A DNA stretch of 64,000 bases, from contig NZ_KI535295.1 in the NCBI RefSeq assembly GCF_000482325.1, forward strand, positions 1,481,999-1,545,998, given 5' to 3'. This document shows, in pieces, positions 53,911 through 61,913 of the stretch. Source of the stretch: Bacillus sp. UNC438CL73TsuS30 (lineage in GTDB: Bacteria > Bacillota > Bacilli > Bacillales > Cytobacillaceae). Both the position numbers and the translations under genes were made by a program. The stretch's first letter is position 1, and every line of letters begins with the position of its first letter. Below the pieces are notes generated by a model that worked only from the letters and a program-made list of their open reading frames with translations, did no database searches and was not told the DNA's origin.

Positions 53911-55513
53911 TTATTTGCTACATTCTACCTTAATCATTTTTGACCAGGGCATGTACTGATCTAATATTTCAGGGTTTTGCTGGATTTCGAGATTCGGTAG
54001 ATCCGTCAAAAGTTTCTTTAAATATTCATAGAAATCAACGCCGTTACTTTTGGCCGTTTCTGCGATACTCAAACAAATGGCATTCGCTTTTGCGCCGGCT
54101 TCACTAACACTAAAGAGCCAATTTTTTCTACCCAGAACGTTAGGACGGATTGCGTTTTCGGCCGGATTATTATCAATTTCAATGCGCCCGTCATTGAGGA
54201 ATGCTTTGAGACCGTTTGTTCTGTTCAATGTGTATTCAGCTGCTTTCGCTAGCGCATTTTTCCCGTAGAATGGTGACTTTTCAACCCATTCAAAGAATTT
54301 ATCTACAATTGGCTTCGAGTATTTTTGGCGTTTTTTTCTTCGCTTACTCGGAGACAAATGTTTAAATTCCCTTTCGAGTCGATATAAATCGTCACAATAG
54401 CTCACACCAATTCGACCATTTTTACTGTCCGCTTTCAGCCAATAACGACGAACATGCGCCCAACAATTTGCGAAGGTAATGCCCTCCAATTTATCATAGG
54501 CAGAATAACCGTCGCAAACAATCGTGCCAGAAAAGCCTTCTATGAAACTTTCAAGGACAGATCGAGCTCGTGATAATGCGCTATGAAAGAGAGTCATGGG
54601 TGGTCCTTGGCATGGCACACTTCGCGCCACCCAATTGTAGGCATTTGTTTGACCAGATTTCCCATCGGATCGGTAGAGGATTTGTCCATATGTTTCATCA
54701 ATATGTAAAAGAGATTTATCCATCATCAAATCTTTCATTCGTAGGTAAATAGGTAATAACCAATCGTGTGATGCACGAATGACCCAATTCAAAAGGTTCT
54801 TATCATTGGTATTGAGGCCATAACGATCCCATTCCTTTACCTGACGGTAAAGGGGTAAGTATTGTACAAATTTATCATAGATGACTTTGGCAAGTACGCT
54901 AGGGCCTGCGATGCTGCGTTGAATAGGAGACTGTGCCGCTTTACCACGTTTTATTTGAGCCTTTTGAAAGGCATCGCCTTTGCAATTTTTACACTCATAC
55001 GCGTGTTCAATGTGTTGAACTTTCTTCATTCTAGCAGGAATAAATTCTGCTTCTTCGCGCACGATTGTACTGCCAATTTCAATCATTTCCCCTTGGCAAC
55101 AGTCACAAAACGTATTTTCCGGATGATGGTGAACTGCTTCTACCTCAATACCATCATGCATGGAATCATTTTTTCTTCTTTTGAACTTTTCGTACAACTG
55201 TATAAGAAATTGTCTGTTGGCTTTGTTCTCCTGTGTGCTCAGGTTCATTAAAAGACGGGTCATCTTCAAATAGTGATACTTGCCCATCTGGTGTATTGTA
55301 TTTTGATTTTTCGGTTTTTGATCCATATAAAAGCTTTGTTAATTGGCGAACTTGCTCGGTTAACGCTTCGTTCTGTTTCAAAGATTTATCCAATTTTTTT
55401 GATAGTTCCTGGTTTTGTTGATTTGAATGAGCCAATTGCTCTTCAAGCAATCTAATTAATCTATCAAATTGATTTTCACTTGTAGAAGAAACGTTCGTCA
55501 CATCATTCACCAC
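53911..55513 (-). pseudogene. tnpC: IS66 transposase TnpC, split by a frameshift
   Basis: N-terminal frame: MVNDVTNVSSTSENQFDRLI, with a leucine-zipper-like coiled coil and the LLYGSKTEKSKY segment, up to KVQKKKK and TGA (55166). The main frame continues from NDSMHDGIEVE (about 55180) to 53911. It holds the zinc-finger CDCCQGE/CKNC, the DDE residues in LHIDETYGQ and IVCDGYSAYDK, and DNNPAENAIRPN. The shift lies in AAGAAGAAAAAATGA (A6). One fewer A, or transcriptional slippage there, would restore one protein of about 530 residues. Confidence 0.85.
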
Positions 55514-55591
55514 TCTTTGTTCGGATTCACTCTTCTTATTATAACGAGTTCGAAGAGTGGAATAAAGGTAAAATAATGGACTTCAACGAAT

Positions 55592-55945
55592 TTAAAAAAC
55601 ACCTTTTGTTGATGGCAGAATCGCCTTTGGCTGCTGGATTGATAATCCTTCGAGGAGCCAGCGAAGCTCCTGTTGTGAAAGATTGCGGACTTCATTTTCA
55701 TCTTTTGGCCATTGGAGTTTGCCGTTATCCAAACGTTTATAAAGCATGGCGAAGCCATCACCGTCGAAATATAAACATTTATAACGATCTTTACTCCATC
55801 CAGAAAATAAGAAAATAGAATCTCCATATGGATCAAGTTCGAAAGAATCTTGGATCAGTGTGGCCAGGCCATCAATTCCTTTTCTCATGTCCGTTTTACC
55901 ACAAATGATATAAATATTCTTCACACTTGTAAAATCGTGTTTCAC
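55592..55945 (-). CDS. tnpB: IS66 accessory protein TnpB
   Basis: A 117-residue protein of the IS66 Orf2 family: ICGKTDMRKGIDGLATLIQ (residues 14-32), GDSIFLFSGWSKDRYKCLYF and WPKDENE match the signature. It overlaps the stop of the upstream small gene by four bases (ATGA). It is needed for transposition in IS66 elements but has no catalytic residues. The length is usual for the family. Confidence 0.92.
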   Translation of the reverse strand: MKHDFTSVKNIYIICGKTDMRKGIDGLATLIQDSFELDPYGDSIFLFSGWSKDRYKCLYFDGDGFAMLYKRLDNGKLQWPKDENEVRNLSQQELRWLLEGLSIQQPKAILPSTKGVF

Positions 55946-56136
55946 CGATCTTTCAACTCCCTCATAACGGTTTGGATGATGTGCTCATCTACGCCGTTGA
56001 AAAAGGTAATTTCAGTATTGCCGGCTTTGATTGTGCAAGTAGGATTTGAGGAGACCACTGCTGGATTTGATGCGGAAATTTTTTCGCTATCGGTTTGTAA
56101 TGTAACGGGGACGATGGTTAGTTTTTGTTGCGGCAT
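55942..56136 (-). CDS. IS66 accessory protein TnpA-like, short form
   Basis: A 64-residue protein with GGAGGT about 8 bases before the ATG. The C-terminal stretch NTEITFFNGVDEHIIQTVMR matches the end of IS66 Orf1 proteins, but at 64 residues it is shorter than the typical 100. The right IS end lies only 84 bases upstream, so a longer version cannot be encoded. It overlaps TnpB. Confidence 0.72.
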   Translation of the reverse strand: MPQQKLTIVPVTLQTDSEKISASNPAVVSSNPTCTIKAGNTEITFFNGVDEHIIQTVMRELKDR

Positions 56137-56220
56137 ATGAAAAGTACCTCCTTAAATTGATACCTTGATCGTACCAGGAGATGCTGCTGTTTTATATGCG
56201 TTGTTTGAATACGGGCTTAC

Positions 56221-56228
56221 ATTATAAT
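56221..56228. repeat. Right target-site duplication ATTATAAT
   Basis: Exact copy of 53806-53813. Confidence 0.9.
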
Positions 56229-56298
56229 AGAAAATAAGTCAATCGGTCTAAGTTCGAAAAGTGACCGTTATACTGTACGGAAGAAAAATAGCGGTATG

Positions 56299-56364
56299 TC
56301 CCAGTAGCTCAGCAGGATAGAGCATACGCCTTCTAAGCGTACGGTCGGGAGTTCGATTCTCTCC
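56299..56364 (+). pseudogene. Broken tRNA-Arg (anticodon TCT)
   Basis: GTCCCAG acceptor, TA, GCTC...GAGC D-arm, TACGC-CTTCTAA-GCGTA anticodon arm (TCT at 333-335 past 56000), variable CGGTC, and GGGAG-TTCGATT-CTCTC T-arm. After that the 3' acceptor should be CTGGGAC but reads CTCAGAA, which does not pair with GTCCCAG. So the 3' end has been lost or replaced. It is not expected to give a functional tRNA and may be the residue of an old integration event. Confidence 0.7.
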
Positions 56365-56475
56365 TCAGAATGGTGTATTGATTGGTTTAGTTATTCAAAA
56401 AATCATGATTCACACATTGAAATATGGATATATTTTATCGCCTTTTTCCGCTCATTACACATTCGGCAACTTAAA

Positions 56476-56550
56476 TAAAAAAGCCTTTTAACCATGAAGT
56501 ATTAATACCAATGGTTGAAGGGCTTTTTTTGTATTTGAGCACTTTGTTTC
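56476..56550 (+). repeat. Right copy of the 75-bp direct repeat, intact terminator
   Basis: AAGCCTTTTAACCAT ... ATGGTTGAAGGGCTT (15-bp stem with two G-U pairs), then TTTTTTT, followed by TTTGAGCAC. It can act as a terminator. Its homologue at 46101 is degenerate. Confidence 0.7.
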
Positions 56551-56728
56551 CATAAGTTATCCGCCTCCGCATCTGGGAGGAAGAAGTCATTAAAAAAGAA
56601 GCGAAAATACTATAAAGAATTTTGGACACTGATTAACCTTTTAACAAATAATAACTACAAAAATTACTTGACCTTTTTTATTGAACTGGTAATTTTTCTT
56701 TAAACCATTTCTACGGAGGTCTGGCATA

Positions 56729-57172
56729 ATGGGATTATATAAACATGGCCTATCAAAAACACGGATACATGGATTATGGAGAAAAGTTATAGATAGATGT
56801 ACTAACCTAAATGCTTCAAATTATCATAATTATGGGGGTCGTGGGATATGGGTATGCAATTCTTGGCTTAATGATTTTATGGCTTTTTATGATTGGGCAA
56901 TGTCTAATGGTTATCAAGAAGGGCTAAGCCTGAAACGTATTGATGTAAATGGAAATTATGAACCTAGTAATTGTAAATGGATAGAGCCGCGTGAGCAATG
57001 CAGGAACAAACGGGATACTAAATACGCAAATATAAATGGGGTGACAAAGCCATTAATTGAATGGGCTGAAATTTATGATGTACCCTATAAAACTGTTATG
57101 ACAAGATTGTACAGGGGGAAGAGAGGAATAGACCTTTTTCAGCAAACAAAGAATTCACGAAAGGTATCATAA
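56729..57172 (+). CDS. Phage-type HNH/AP2-like DNA-binding protein
   Basis: A 147-residue protein. The pattern KTRIHGLWRKVIDRCTN, NYGGRGIWVCNSWLNDF, LKRIDVNGNYEPSNCKW is the conserved core of a phage-encoded AP2/HNH-like protein family, often found as free-standing homing-endonuclease relatives. The final 40 residues (NGVTKPLIEWAEIYDVPYKT) look like a small helix-turn-helix that reads DNA. A clear HNH triad is not visible, so nuclease activity is uncertain. GGAGG lies about 10 bases before ATG. It is a single phage-like gene in the island. Confidence 0.72.
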   Translation: MGLYKHGLSKTRIHGLWRKVIDRCTNLNASNYHNYGGRGIWVCNSWLNDFMAFYDWAMSNGYQEGLSLKRIDVNGNYEPSNCKWIEPREQCRNKRDTKYANINGVTKPLIEWAEIYDVPYKTVMTRLYRGKRGIDLFQQTKNSRKVS

Positions 57173-57294
57173 ATGTAAATCTTCGCCACGGTTGTGAAAA
57201 GCGAAGTATTGACTTGCCTGCATAAAATATATGAATAAGCAGTGGTAATTAGTTTATTTGACCTGGCTATCAATTAAACCACTATAGATTAACC

Positions 57295-57337
57295 CCTTTA
57301 ATCCTTTGTATTAACATTTCTGATTAAAGGTTTTTTT
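57295..57337 (+). terminator. Terminator after the HNH/AP2-like gene
   Basis: CCTTTAATC ... GATTAAAGG followed by TTTTTTT. Confidence 0.82.
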
Positions 57338-57379
57338 ATGCACTCTTTCACCCTTTAAAAGGACGCGGGGGCTTTACTA

Positions 57380-58188
57380 TTATTTTGAATTGGCTAAATT
57401 TAAATCTAATGGGCCATCTTTTATAGATATTTGCTCCGTACCCATAATAGTTTTTGAATCTGAAGGTTTTTCAAATTCAAATAAATAAAGGGTAGGTTTT
57501 TCCACCACTGTGTTACTTAAAATGTTTTTAGTATTATTAACAGTATTCTGAACTTCTAAAGGAGACAGTATGTTAAATCTATTTTGGGAAATCCAATTAG
57601 TAAAATTTTTTGCCTCTCCATCCATTGGTTCGCTGCTACACCATTTTTGGTTTGAGCCATTAATATTTTGAAATACAATGTAATGCTTATCCATATGCGT
57701 TCCTTCTTTGACCCACTGTCCGTAATATTTCCTTACTTTTGTATTTACTTCAACAATCTGTAACTTGCTTAAGTCTGGTTTGAATAGTACGTCACTTGAA
57801 TTAAACAGCATAGGACAAGCATAAACTACTTCTGTACCGTGAACGAGACTTAGACGGATAAATGCTTCGTGTTGAGAATAAAGCCCATCCGATGATGGCT
57901 TTGTTTTGAGTAGGGACGGTAAAATGGAACATTATAACCAGGCGGAACATTTGAGTGTCCATCACGTGTATGCTTTTGTTTTATTTTATTAACGACCTTT
58001 TATTGTATGAATAGTCCTATAAAAAAAGTTGTACTTTCTCGACCATGTATGCAAGCTTCTATGTACGCCTCAAAATCTTTTTGGCTCATTTCAGATAATA
58101 CAAATGCCATGTCAAAAGTCTTCAAAACTGCTTGAGACCTGTGTTCCAGGGTGGGGTGGATTCTACTAAATCCCGACAACTGTTTATA
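57380..58188 (-). pseudogene. Decayed gene of unknown family, one stop and one frameshift
   Basis: Read on the minus strand from 58188, a frame gives GFSRIHPTLEHRSQAVLKTF and FEAYIEACIHGRESTTFFIG, then hits TAA at 58000-58002. The same frame goes on as KQKHTRDGHSNVPPGYNVPF to YRPYSK, where a one-base loss near 57915 shifts it. The final part (GLYSQHEAFIRLSLVHGTEV through NLANSK) runs to the stop at 57380. The whole, about 265 codons, reads like one protein. The family is not recognised. The ATG at 57811 is inside it and has no ribosome binding site. Confidence 0.6.
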
Positions 58189-58434
58189 TTAATATGTAAC
58201 CCTAGATTATAATCTCATTTAATCATACCGATTTTGTTGTAAAAGGCCCTGCCCTCGAGAACATGTTATCTCCTGGGCTTTTTTTATACTTATTTTCCCA
58301 ACAATCTTTATTCTTAAAATATTAAAATCCGTTGTTAATAAAAAGGACAATTCAGTTTTAGTATAAATTTATTTAGAAATCAAAGCCCTCCTTAGTTATA
58401 ATTAAAGTACATAGATCTTGGAGGTAGCAGTAAA

Positions 58435-58761
58435 ATGCCAACATACAATAAACTTGTTCGAGACAGAATTCCAGAAATCATTGATAATACAGGTAAAACT
58501 TTTTCTACTAAAACATTAAATAACGATGAATACATAACAGAACTTCGCAAGAAAAGCTTCGAAGAACTTGAAGAATACATGAATACCAATAACAATGAGG
58601 ATGCCATAGAAGAACTAGCCGACCTTTTGGAAATTATCCATTCTCTAGCTGAGTACCACGGAGCTTCTATTGAGAAAGTAGAGGAGGTCCGTCAAAAGAA
58701 GGCAGAAAAAAGAGGCGGATTTAAAGAAAAAATCTTCTTAATTGAGGTTGAAGATGAGTAA
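58435..58761 (+). CDS. PRA-PH/MazG-like nucleotide pyrophosphohydrolase
   Basis: A 108-residue all-alpha NTP pyrophosphohydrolase. It has the family pattern YNKLVRDRIPEII at residues 4-16, acidic EELEEYM and EDAIEELADLLEIIH (metal ligands), and RQKKAEKRGGFKEKI at the end. This branch is annotated as phosphoribosyl-ATP pyrophosphohydrolase-like, but no his genes are near. It overlaps the helicase gene by 8 bases, so the two are translated together. A house-cleaning or abortive-defence role acting on nucleotides is inferred. GGAGG lies about 10 bases before the ATG. Confidence 0.82.
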   Translation: MPTYNKLVRDRIPEIIDNTGKTFSTKTLNNDEYITELRKKSFEELEEYMNTNNNEDAIEELADLLEIIHSLAEYHGASIEKVEEVRQKKAEKRGGFKEKIFLIEVEDE

Positions 58762-61183
58762 GGTTGAATTAATCACCAAAGAATTAGGAAAACATCTGTT
58801 AGTTCAAATAGAAAAAGCTTCTTCAATTTGTATTTTAACCTCCTTTGTTATGAAGTCAGGTGTGGACTTCTTAAAGAATGCGCTCAAGGCTGCAGCAATA
58901 AGAGGTGCAGATATAAAAATATGTACAGGTGATTATTTATACGTAACTCAACCTGAAGGGTTAGATGCACTTCTCGCTATTGATGATCGAATTCAAATTC
59001 GTCTATGGAAGAGTAACGGTATATCGTTTCACCCAAAGGCTTATCTATTTCAAGACAAGGAGCAGGAATGCCTATTTATTGGCTCATCCAATTTATCAAG
59101 ATCTGCACTTAATCAGGGTGTTGAATGGAATCTTTCCGTCAGCAATGATCAACGAGTTTTTGCTGAGGCGCTTGACCATTTTCTAAATGCCTTCTATGCG
59201 GGTCAAACAACCTCCTTAAATCAGGTGACATTGAAGGACTACCAAGAGAAATTCGAAGAGTATCATAAGAAAAACCCTAATTTAGCAAGGGCATGGTCTC
59301 AAATGGAAGAATTGGATTTAATGCTGCCTAGACAAATGGATGAACCTCCCTTAAAAGAAATGATAAAAGAAACAACAATTAAATACGGCGAAATCCAACC
59401 ACGCTTTGCCCAATCGGAAGCCTTAGAGGAATTAAATAAAACGCTAGAAGAAGATTACAATAGTGCACTTGTTGTAATGGCAACAGGTTTAGGAAAAACC
59501 TATTTGGCAGGCTTTTTTGCTAAAAACTTTGACCGGATTCTTTTTGTTGCTCATCGGGAAGAAATATTACACCAAGCTAGAGATTCATTTCAAAGAATTA
59601 TGCCGGATAAAAGCTTTGGTATATACAACGGTAAAGAAAAAGAAGGGCAAGCGGATATCATCTTTGCTTCTATTTATACTCTAAGCATGAGGGTACATCT
59701 TGAGCAATTTCGTCCGGATGAGTTTGATCTTATTATTGTGGATGAATTTCATCATGCTGCAGCAGATTCTTATAAAAGGGCCCTAGAATATTTCCAACCA
59801 AGCTTTTTGCTCGGTATAACGGCTACCCCAGACCGAAATGATAATAAGGATGTTTACGCTATTTGTGATGGCAACGTTGCTTTTCGACTCGATTTTTTAG
59901 AGGCGATTCAGCGAAAATGGTTATCTCCGTTTAAATATTTTGGTGTGTATGATGATACGGATTATAGTCAAATTACCTGGCTGGGAAATCGGTATGATGA
60001 GGAAGAATTACTCCAAGCTCAATTAAAAGAGGAATTAGCTCAAAAAATTCTACATGCTTGGAAAGATAAAAAGCAGACTCGGACACTAGGGTTCTGCTCA
60101 TCTATTAAGCAGGCTAATTTTTTATCTGATTATTTTAATCGGAATGGTTATCGGACGGTTAGTTTGCACTCTCAACAGATTGCTGTTGGAAGAAAAGAGG
60201 CTATTCAACAGCTTTCTAATGGTGACATAGATGTCATTTTTACGGTTGATTTGTTTAATGAAGGTGTCGATATCCCATCAGTTGATACATTATTATTTGT
60301 TCGCCCAACCGAATCGCTGACGGTTTTTACACAGCAAATTGGCCGGGGGCTTCGCCTTCATCCGGGGAAAGAGACCTGTGTAATTGTTGACCTCATTGGT
60401 AATTACCGAAATGCAGATATAAAATTGAGTTTATTTGATACCCAGCCTAATGATGGAAAGGTTCGGCGCATACAGCCAAGTCTGCCAGCATTTTGTGAAA
60501 TGGATTTGGATGTAGAAGTCATCGACCTTCTTCGAGAAATGACACGAAAAAGACAGCCAAGACGAGAAAAGCTGCTGAATGATTATTTTGATTTGAAGCG
60601 GGAACTTGGGAGAAGACCAACCTATTTGGAATTACATCTGAAGGGGGCTTCTGACTCTTCACAATACAGGCAGGAGTTTAATTCCTATGTTGGATTTTTG
60701 CATTGGGCGGAGGAATTATCAGAACGGGAGAATGAGGTTTTTAACCATTATGAAAACTGGCTTGTTGAAGCAGAAAAGACCGGTATGGCAAAGAGTTATA
60801 AAATGGTTGTTTTGCTCGGAATGTTAGAGAGAGGAATGTCAGATTGGTTTCAACCAATTAGTTCAAAGGAGGTTGCACCATTTTTTCATCATTACCTTAT
60901 GGAGAAGGAGCATAGAAAACGGATTGATTTTTCCGATAAGGGTGCACAGAAACTATGGGATTACGATGAAAAAGGTGTCAGCAAGTTAATTGCTACGATG
61001 CCGATGACCAAATGGAGTGGCAGTTCTAAGGGGTTAATTTCATATGATAATGACGAATTTGTTTTAAACTTTGATGTTGCCGAAGAGGACCAGGAAATTC
61101 TCTTCAATTGGACAAAAGAATTATGCGAATATCGCCTTCATTATCATTTTGAGAGAAAGACAAGAAATCCCCGAATCAATTAA
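58754..61183 (+). CDS. PLD-nuclease / SF2 helicase fusion
   Basis: An 809-residue protein. Residues 1-140 hold a phospholipase D-type nuclease motif FHPKAYLF with GSSNLSRSAL. Residues 210-590 form a superfamily 2 helicase: Walker A VVMATGLGKTY, motif II DEFHH, motif III TATPDRND, motif V VDLFNEGVDIP and motif VI QQIGRGLRLHP. The C-terminal 200 residues resemble the DUF3427-like end of such helicases. ATG 58754 has GAGG 8 bases upstream. Together with the pyrophosphohydrolase it forms a compact pair of the kind seen in phage-defence islands; it may cleave invading DNA. Confidence 0.85.
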   Translation: MSKVELITKELGKHLLVQIEKASSICILTSFVMKSGVDFLKNALKAAAIRGADIKICTGDYLYVTQPEGLDALLAIDDRIQIRLWKSNGISFHPKAYLFQDKEQECLFIGSSNLSRSALNQGVEWNLSVSNDQRVFAEALDHFLNAFYAGQTTSLNQVTLKDYQEKFEEYHKKNPNLARAWSQMEELDLMLPRQMDEPPLKEMIKETTIKYGEIQPRFAQSEALEELNKTLEEDYNSALVVMATGLGKTYLAGFFAKNFDRILFVAHREEILHQARDSFQRIMPDKSFGIYNGKEKEGQADIIFASIYTLSMRVHLEQFRPDEFDLIIVDEFHHAAADSYKRALEYFQPSFLLGITATPDRNDNKDVYAICDGNVAFRLDFLEAIQRKWLSPFKYFGVYDDTDYSQITWLGNRYDEEELLQAQLKEELAQKILHAWKDKKQTRTLGFCSSIKQANFLSDYFNRNGYRTVSLHSQQIAVGRKEAIQQLSNGDIDVIFTVDLFNEGVDIPSVDTLLFVRPTESLTVFTQQIGRGLRLHPGKETCVIVDLIGNYRNADIKLSLFDTQPNDGKVRRIQPSLPAFCEMDLDVEVIDLLREMTRKRQPRREKLLNDYFDLKRELGRRPTYLELHLKGASDSSQYRQEFNSYVGFLHWAEELSERENEVFNHYENWLVEAEKTGMAKSYKMVVLLGMLERGMSDWFQPISSKEVAPFFHHYLMEKEHRKRIDFSDKGAQKLWDYDEKGVSKLIATMPMTKWSGSSKGLISYDNDEFVLNFDVAEEDQEILFNWTKELCEYRLHYHFERKTRNPRIN

Positions 61184-61196
61184 CATTCGGGGATTT
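61165..61196. terminator. Bidirectional terminator enclosing the helicase stop codon
   Basis: AAATCCCCGAAT / ATTCGGGGATTT, 12-bp perfect stem; the TAA stop of the helicase gene lies in the loop. The minus-strand gene ends at 61208, so it serves both sides. Confidence 0.82.
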
Positions 61197-61207
61197 AGTA
61201 TTTGAAT

Positions 61208-61648
61208 TTATGCTTTAGAAATTTCATTAATTCTTAAACGTAAAACGATATTATTTTCCGATTGGCGGAATACTTCCTCTGAAATAATCTCATAAAACTT
61301 TAAATAAGTTAAAAAATGGTGAAGAAGTTTTGATGTTTTCTGATCGATTAATGAAAGATTTTTGCTGCTTTCAATTGCTGTTAAATCCGGAGCTAAATCA
61401 ATATTAAAAAGTTTCGATTTCTCCTCCCGTAGACATTCTTCAGCATACTGAATAATATCTTCTTTTCTGACTTGATACATACGGATGCCATGCTTTTTAC
61501 CACCAAACATTCCCATTTTAGCACCATTCAAAATTTTATTGTAATGTGATTTATCATTCTGATTAACAATCTTTAAAATGCGTATGACAATTTTATTTGC
61601 ATCTGGAACAGTTACATAACCTGGATCAAGGTTATATGTTTTACCCAA
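61208..61648 (-). CDS. Hypothetical protein in the defence island
   Basis: A 146-residue soluble protein starting at TTG 61648, with GGGGGGATG about 6 bases upstream. A basic stretch near residue 50 (MGMFGGKKHGIRMYQVRKED) may touch nucleic acid. The C-terminal 60 residues look helical. No family is recognised. It lies between the helicase and the DUF262 gene and points the same way as the latter, though 265 bases separate them. Confidence 0.55.
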   Translation of the reverse strand: MGKTYNLDPGYVTVPDANKIVIRILKIVNQNDKSHYNKILNGAKMGMFGGKKHGIRMYQVRKEDIIQYAEECLREEKSKLFNIDLAPDLTAIESSKNLSLIDQKTSKLLHHFLTYLKFYEIISEEVFRQSENNIVLRLRINEISKA

Positions 61649-61874
61649 TTTTCATCCCCCCGGCGAGATAAAACTTTATTGCTATTCTTTATGGGGGGAA
61701 ATAGGATTTCATTACTAAGAAAAAGTGAAAATATCCATTTTTAGTAATCAAGAAAATACCCAAAGCTGCTACAACTGAAATCTTAACATAGCCAGGAAAG
61801 CGTAGCCTAGCGGCAAAGGCTAGGGAATAAGAAAGTTTTATCTTTCGAGTTCTTCCAACGCTAAATAATCTAAT
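61649..61874 (+). other. Intergenic with no recognised gene
   Basis: It contains an open minus-strand frame of about 70 codons without a ribosome binding site and with no protein-like features. A GCCTAGCGGCAAAGGCTAGG hairpin lies at about 61807-61826. Confidence 0.4.
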
Positions 61875-61908
61875 GAAGAAGAGCTGCCCAATTTTGCAGC
61901 TCTTCTTC
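61875..61908. terminator. Terminator after the DUF262 gene
   Basis: GAAGAAGAGCTG ... CAGCTCTTCTTC, 12-bp perfect stem with a 10-base loop, just after the stop at 61914 on the minus strand. Confidence 0.75.
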
Positions 61909-61913
61909 ATTCA

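Larger units (their letters stand above)
53814..56220 (-). mobile_element. IS66-family insertion sequence (about 2407 bp)
   Basis: The ends are inverted repeats: left GTAAGCCCGAATTATAA (53814-53830), right complement GTAAGCCCGTATTCAAA (56204-56220). The perfect 8-bp duplication outside is the size typical of IS66. Three minus-strand genes lie inside in the usual order (small TnpA-like, TnpB, TnpC). The exact duplication indicates a relatively recent, unrearranged insertion. The transposase is frameshifted, so the element may no longer move by itself. Confidence 0.92.
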
